NCBI GenBank assembly: GCA_018001935.1
Contig: JAGNHB010000011.1
Coordinates: forward strand, 44,588-108,587
Direction: 5' to 3'
Length of the DNA: 64,000 bases
From: Acidobacteriota bacterium
GTDB lineage: Bacteria > Acidobacteriota > JAAYUB01
The notes beneath the pieces were generated by a model, which saw only the letters and a program-made list of their open reading frames with translations, made no database searches and was not told where the DNA came from. Below, piece by piece: positions 63,477 to 64,000 of this stretch (within the stretch, counting starts at the first letter, position 1; each line of letters begins with the position of its first letter). The translations under genes were made by a program, and so were the position numbers.

Positions 63477-63788
63477 TCCCATCCCAGGCCGCCGGTCCAG
63501 GGAGGCTCACCCTTGGGACTTCGCGCAGCGATGGGTCGAGTTTGGGGATTGATCAGGCCCCGAACCCTTTCAGAGTGGTTTTCTTCGCTGTTGTGGGCTT
63601 TCTGCGGGGGGTGGGCGGGGGCAAGGAACGGGGGGGCCGAGTGACCAGCGGATGCGTCGCTCCCTGAAAGGGTTCCCGGCGGATCAAGCGTTCCTGGAGA
63701 TCTCCATTTTCCACTCCCGACTGCTGCCGGGCTTTCGCCGTTTGAGAGCAACCCGGCCCGGAGGTTATCACCTGGCTTCGAGCGAGGT

Positions 63789-64000
63789 CTACGTCCGGGC
63801 GGGGAGGAAGAGCTTGCGGCAGGCGGCGACGCCCTGGAACCACTTGAGGCCGGCGGCGCGGGCCAGCTCCGCGAGGCGGCCGGCGCAGCCCACCACCCGG
63901 CGGAAGCGGCGCTCGTAGCCCTGCACCGACGCTAGCCACTCCGCCGCGTCCAGCGACAGCCGCTCCAGGATCGGCGCCAGCTCCGCCGGGATCGCCCCCG
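63789..64000 (-). mobile_element. Y1-type (IS200-like / REP-associated) transposase, C-terminal 70 residues
   Basis: The frame enters from the right edge and stops at 63789. The visible part, GAIPAELAPILERLSLDAAEWL then ASVQGYERRFRRVVGCAGRL and ending WFQGVAACRKLF, matches the C-terminal region (DKRGAIP..L.PILERLGL...W) of single-stranded-DNA Y1 transposases. The catalytic Tyr and HUH motif lie outside the window. Confidence 0.75.

Overview
The window is very GC-rich, gene-dense bacterial chromosome. I found no rRNA, tRNA or CRISPR array. LspA, LolA, GmhA, an outer-membrane-type beta-barrel protein with a terminal Phe, and a Wzm/Wzt polysaccharide exporter point to a Gram-negative cell. NfnAB-type ferredoxin:NADP+ transhydrogenase suggests fermentative or anaerobic metabolism. 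Paired DUF3857 proteins, a M16 protease, periplasmic pilin-like modules, two-component-type propellers and many interspersed hairpin repeats resemble Acidobacteriota and other deep-branching environmental phyla. This lineage guess is inference only.

Left part (1-20100): the end of a CHAT protein, a small membrane protein coupled to a B12-binding radical SAM enzyme, a two-lobed M16 zinc protease, a secreted OB-fold-like protein tail-to-tail with a large secreted protein ending in a pilin-like module, a repeat protein, a GtrA / GT-C / dead-esterase fusion, an AlaX-type editing enzyme, a lipoprotein carrying the same pilin-like module, a membrane PP2C phosphatase, and a tight run lspA-lolA-dnaJ-like-radical SAM.

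Middle part (20100-42460): a DJ-1/PfpI protein, a lactate/malate dehydrogenase with an Arg specificity residue, a 117-bp tandem repeat, gmhA coupled to a methyltransferase, nfnAB followed by a duplicated zinc-ribbon protein, greA, cstA, an active/inactive pair of DUF3857 transglutaminase-like proteins, a YgeY-type M20 hydrolase, glycogen phosphorylase, and on the minus strand a DUF2723 membrane protein, a coiled-coil/beta-barrel porin-like protein and a small membrane protein.

Right part (43130-59263) is a cell-surface polysaccharide locus. A minus-strand operon with overlapping genes runs wzm, methyltransferase-wzt fusion, methyltransferase with an 850-residue 42-mer-repeat coiled coil, a three-domain glycosyltransferase, a methyltransferase and asnB. 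A further GT2 gene lies beyond a 930-bp repeat-filled gap and a divergent methyltransferase lies on the other side. The organisation resembles ABC-dependent O-antigen systems in which a terminating methyltransferase with a coiled-coil ruler sets chain length and Wzt reads the capped end. That reading is the most interesting hypothesis in the window.

The right end (59471-64000) holds a propeller sensor fused to a Ser/Thr kinase instead of a histidine kinase, then decayed transposase fragments with REP-like hairpins and the C-terminus of a Y1 (IS200-like) transposase. Intergenic regions are rich in dispersed elements: 9-bp tandem repeats in inverted pairs, 28-33 bp long-arm hairpins, a 'CCACGGATGAACACGGAT' family, 23-bp repeats and a hexamer array.
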